Shown in pieces: positions 29,824 to 32,301 of a stretch of DNA of 32,301 bases. The DNA is from Verrucomicrobiota bacterium. Lineage in GTDB: Bacteria > Verrucomicrobiota > Verrucomicrobiia > Limisphaerales > JADLHS01. Every line of letters starts with the position of its first letter. The first letter of the stretch is position 1. A program made the position numbers and the translations under genes. The notes beneath the pieces were generated by a model. It saw only the letters and a program-made list of their open reading frames with translations, was not told where the DNA came from and searched no databases. The DNA is taken from positions 1 to 32,301 of the forward strand of contig JABFSR010000151.1 in assembly GCA_013140495.1 (NCBI GenBank). Reading direction: 5' to 3'.

Positions 29824-31740
29824 TCAGCAAGCCCGTGACTCCGACGCAACCGAAGCCGATCGAATCGCCTCCAGCTCCTCCCATCGTGCATAAAGCTTCG
29901 TCACGTTTTCCTTCGCCGCGTCCAGCTCGCCGGTGAGCGCGTTCACCTTCGCCGCGTTCTTGCGGAACAATTCGGGGTCGGCAAACAAACTTTCAATGCG
30001 CACCACATCGGCTTCGACTGCGTGAATCTGCGCTTCCATGCCGTCCAGTTCGCGTTGTTCCTTGAAGGATAATTTGCGCGATTTTGGTCCGCTCGGCTTC
30101 GCGGTTTGCGTCGGTGCGGATTTGCTGGCGGAAAGAAATGCGGCGGCTTGCCGCGCTGCGTCTTTGGCGACCCGCTCCTTCTTTTCCAAGTAGTAATCGT
30201 AGTCGCCGACGCTGTGGGCGATTTTTCCGTCGCCTTCGAACGCGAGGATGTTCGTGCAGACGCGATTCAGGAAATAGCGGTCGTGGCTCACGACGAGCAC
30301 CATGCCCGGAAACGCGATCAGCGCTTCTTCCAAAACGCGCAATGTCGGTAGATCGAGATCGTTCGTCGGTTCGTCGAGGATGAGGAAGTTGCCGCCGCAC
30401 TTCAAAATCTTGGCGAGCAATAGTCGGCTGCGTTCGCCGCCGCTGAGTTTTTTGACCTGCGTGGTGATGCGGTCATCGGCGAAGAGAAACCGCTTGAGAT
30501 ATGAGCGCACCGAGATTTTTGAATCACCCCAGATCACGAACTCCGTGCCATCGGACGCTTCGTCCAACACCGAGCGTTCCTCGTTCAATTGCAGGCGACC
30601 TTGATCTACGTAGTTGAACTTCGTGAGTTGCCCGATCTTCACCGTGCCTTCGGTGGGCGGGAGTTGACCGATGATGGCTTTCAACATCGTTGTTTTACCC
30701 AAGCCATTCCGTCCACAAACGCCGATGCGTTGACCGTTCTCAAACGTGTAGTTGAACCCGCTGAACAATTTCTTGCCGCCGAGAGTCATCCCGAGATTGC
30801 TCACCTCCACCGTGCGATTGCCGAGTTGCGGCGGCGGCGGGATGACCAGCTCCATATCTTCCTCGATTACCAGTCCGTCTTTCGCCGCTTCGTCGTAGTA
30901 ACGCTCGAAGCGATCCTTCTGCTTGCTGCGCTGCGCGCGCGGGCCTTGGCGCACCCACGCGAGTTCCTTCTTCAGAAACATCTGCCGCTTGTGCTCGATG
31001 GTCGCGTCGGCTTCCTGGCGCTCGGCCTTGGCCAGTAGGTAATCGGTATAGTTGCCGTTCTGCGACCAGAACTTTCCGTCATACAGCTCCACCATCCGCT
31101 TCGCGACGCGATCAAGAAAGTAGCGGTCATGCGTGACGACCAGAAACGAGCCGTGAAACTCATCGAGAAAATCCGCGACCCAATCAATGGATTCCGGATC
31201 GAGATGGTTCGTCGGCTCGTCGAGGATCAGAAAATCGGGCAGCGAAACAATGGCACGACACATCGCCACGCGCCGCTTCTCACCGCCGGAAAGCGTATCC
31301 ACGCGCCGGTCGCCGGCGGGACAATTCAGATGCGACATCGCCGTCTCGATGCGTTGATCCAGCGTCCAGCCTTCGAGCGCCTGGATGCGATGCTCCAGTT
31401 CCTCATGTCGCTTCGAGTCGTGCGGTAGCGATTCAAATTCCGCGATCAAATCCAGCACCGGCTTTGCGCCATCGCGAATGTTTTCCGCCACCGATTTGGT
31501 CGCATCCAACATGAAATCCTGCGGCAGATAACTGACAACTAGATCGCGCCGCCGCGAGACATCGCCGATGTCCGGCGCTTGCACGCCGGCGAGAAGCTTT
31601 AGAAAGGTTGTCTTGCCGCACCCATTGCGCCCGACCAGCCCGATGCGGTCGCTCTCGTCAATGGCCAGTGTGGCGGCGTCGAGCACCGCGCGCGCGCCAT
31701 AGCGGACGGTGACTTCGGAGGCGGAGATGATGGTGGACAT
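29824..31740 (-). CDS. uup: ABC-F family ATPase, Uup type
   Basis: 638 residues from ATG 31740, close to the length of E. coli Uup (about 635). Soluble protein with two ABC domains and no membrane segment. First domain: Walker A GRNGCGKTT (37-45), LSGGEKRR (150), Walker B LILDEPTNHLD (171) and a switch His in VVTHDRYFLD. The ABC-F linker (about 215-310) carries the lysine/arginine-rich stretch KKELAWVRQGPRAQRSKQKD. Second domain: GRNGLGKTT (343-351), LSGGERSR (432), LILDEPTNDLD (453) and VVSHDRYFLNRV. A C-terminal charged coiled coil (about 560-630) follows a Ser/Pro linker, the hallmark of Uup within ABC-F. ABC-F proteins act on ribosomes; Uup has also been linked to DNA repeat stability and branched DNA. 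It lies between pilT (112-bp gap) and tRNA-Phe (155-bp gap). No clear Shine-Dalgarno sequence. All catalytic residues are intact. Confidence 0.93.
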   Translation of the reverse strand: MSTIISASEVTVRYGARAVLDAATLAIDESDRIGLVGRNGCGKTTFLKLLAGVQAPDIGDVSRRRDLVVSYLPQDFMLDATKSVAENIRDGAKPVLDLIAEFESLPHDSKRHEELEHRIQALEGWTLDQRIETAMSHLNCPAGDRRVDTLSGGEKRRVAMCRAIVSLPDFLILDEPTNHLDPESIDWVADFLDEFHGSFLVVTHDRYFLDRVAKRMVELYDGKFWSQNGNYTDYLLAKAERQEADATIEHKRQMFLKKELAWVRQGPRAQRSKQKDRFERYYDEAAKDGLVIEEDMELVIPPPPQLGNRTVEVSNLGMTLGGKKLFSGFNYTFENGQRIGVCGRNGLGKTTMLKAIIGQLPPTEGTVKIGQLTKFNYVDQGRLQLNEERSVLDEASDGTEFVIWGDSKISVRSYLKRFLFADDRITTQVKKLSGGERSRLLLAKILKCGGNFLILDEPTNDLDLPTLRVLEEALIAFPGMVLVVSHDRYFLNRVCTNILAFEGDGKIAHSVGDYDYYLEKKERVAKDAARQAAAFLSASKSAPTQTAKPSGPKSRKLSFKEQRELDGMEAQIHAVEADVVRIESLFADPELFRKNAAKVNALTGELDAAKENVTKLYARWEELEAIRSASVASESRAC

Positions 31741-31852
31741 GGCGGGTTAACCACGAAAGACTCGGACGACACCAAAGCAATAATTCAAATTCATCAGGGC
31801 GCGAACAATATCAGAGAATCGGAAGCGAACAAGACCCAACCCGAGTCCAGCA
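31741..31852. other. Short gap between pilT and uup
   Basis: 112 bp without a gene. It contains accacgaaagactcggacga, which resembles an accacgaaagacacgaa-type repeat (recognised from memory, not verified). No strong promoter or terminator is visible. Confidence 0.4.
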
Positions 31853-32301
31853 TCAGCCGTTTCGCTTGGTGATCTTGTCGGGATTCCGAGCACGGCTCAC
31901 TGCAGTGTCGTAGGTGATGAGTGCTTTGGAGTAAAGGTCGTGAAGACAATTGTCCATGAGCACCATTCCTTCCTTGCGGCCCATCTGAATGATGTTCTCC
32001 AACTGGTGCATTTGATTCTCGCGAACGATGTTTCGCACCGCACCGGTGGCGATTACGAGTTCATAGCCAAGCACACGGCGATTGCGATCCACAGCGGGCA
32101 ACAACTCCTGCGCTACGATTCCCTGGAGTGAATTCGACAATTGCAAAATCACCTGTCGTTGTGTGCTGCCCTCAAAAACTCCCACGATACGTTCCACCGC
32201 CTGAGAGACACTGGGCGAATGCATCGTCGCAAAAACAAGATGGCCGGTTTCCGCAGCGGGGAGAGCGGTGGCGATGGTCTCGGGATCGCGCAGTTCGCCG
32301 A
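31853..32301 (-). CDS. pilT: Type IV pilus retraction ATPase PilT, C-terminal part
   Basis: Only the last 148 residues are in the window; the frame is open across the right edge and an internal ATG at 32224 is not the start. The visible part begins GELRDPETIATALPAAETGH, the Walker B/Asp-box region of PilT-like secretion ATPases, followed by LVFATMHS (His box). It then reads AVERIVGVFEGSTQRQV, LSNSLQGIVAQELLP and AVRNIVRENQ, the equivalent of the AIRNLIRE motif characteristic of PilT, and ends IITYDTAV-type and ARNPDKITKRNG after a TGA at 31855-31853. PilT is the cytoplasmic hexameric motor that depolymerises type IV pili for twitching, adhesion and DNA uptake. PilU or another PilT paralogue cannot be excluded without the N-terminal half. 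Confidence 0.9.
   Translation of the reverse strand, partial: GELRDPETIATALPAAETGHLVFATMHSPSVSQAVERIVGVFEGSTQRQVILQLSNSLQGIVAQELLPAVDRNRRVLGYELVIATGAVRNIVRENQMHQLENIIQMGRKEGMVLMDNCLHDLYSKALITYDTAVSRARNPDKITKRNG

Overview
The window looks like a chromosomal segment of a Verrucomicrobiota bacterium, most likely of the Pedosphaera/Limisphaerales type. The grounds are: a double-length UvrA of the kind shared by PVC bacteria; a giant protein opening with the LEPR-XLL motif; two secreted proteins ending in a short Phe-Phe/Tyr-Arg C-terminal module common in that phylum; and many small palindromic repeats lying inside a gene. The lineage call is inference from features, not a database match.

Layout, left to right. 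1-4555 (minus): a tandem-duplicated uvrA that runs off the left edge. It is open for 1518 codons and carries about twelve in-frame inserts, most of them palindromic or short-unit repeats. 4556-4717: divergent intergenic region with a good sigma70-type promoter (4621-4648) for the plus-strand gene at 4718-6481, a secreted RCC1-repeat protein whose ATG appears to be lost by a one-base deletion. 6482-7029: non-coding, between converging genes, with a degraded copy of the 3' end of tRNA-Phe at 6684-6720. 7030-29226 (minus): two adjacent genes 6 bp apart and probably one operon. The promoter-proximal gene encodes a 6397-residue surface protein (LEPR-XLL, beta-propeller, RTX, SdrD_B-like, Calx-beta, more RTX). 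The distal gene encodes a 998-residue cysteine-rich secreted protein with HYR/Ig-like repeats and an IgGFc-binding-like domain. A candidate promoter lies at 29311-29340. 29593-29668 (minus): tRNA-Phe(GAA). 29824-31740 (minus): an ABC-F ATPase of the Uup type. 31853-32301 (minus): the C-terminal end of PilT, which runs off the right edge.

How the parts may work together. The giant protein and the 998-residue protein look like a co-expressed, calcium-dependent cell-surface or adhesion system. The sequence does not show how the giant is exported: it has no Sec signal peptide, and no type I secretion genes are in view. The block carrying this pair (about 6.7 to 29.6 kb) is flanked by tRNA-Phe and by a same-orientation fragment of its 3' end. 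That is the geometry of an integrated island, but there is no integrase and the left copy is imperfect. UvrA, Uup and PilT are housekeeping or general functions outside that block.

The most unusual signals are the pile-up of in-frame repeat insertions in uvrA, the tRNA-fragment-bounded block, and the architecture of the giant gene with its partner.
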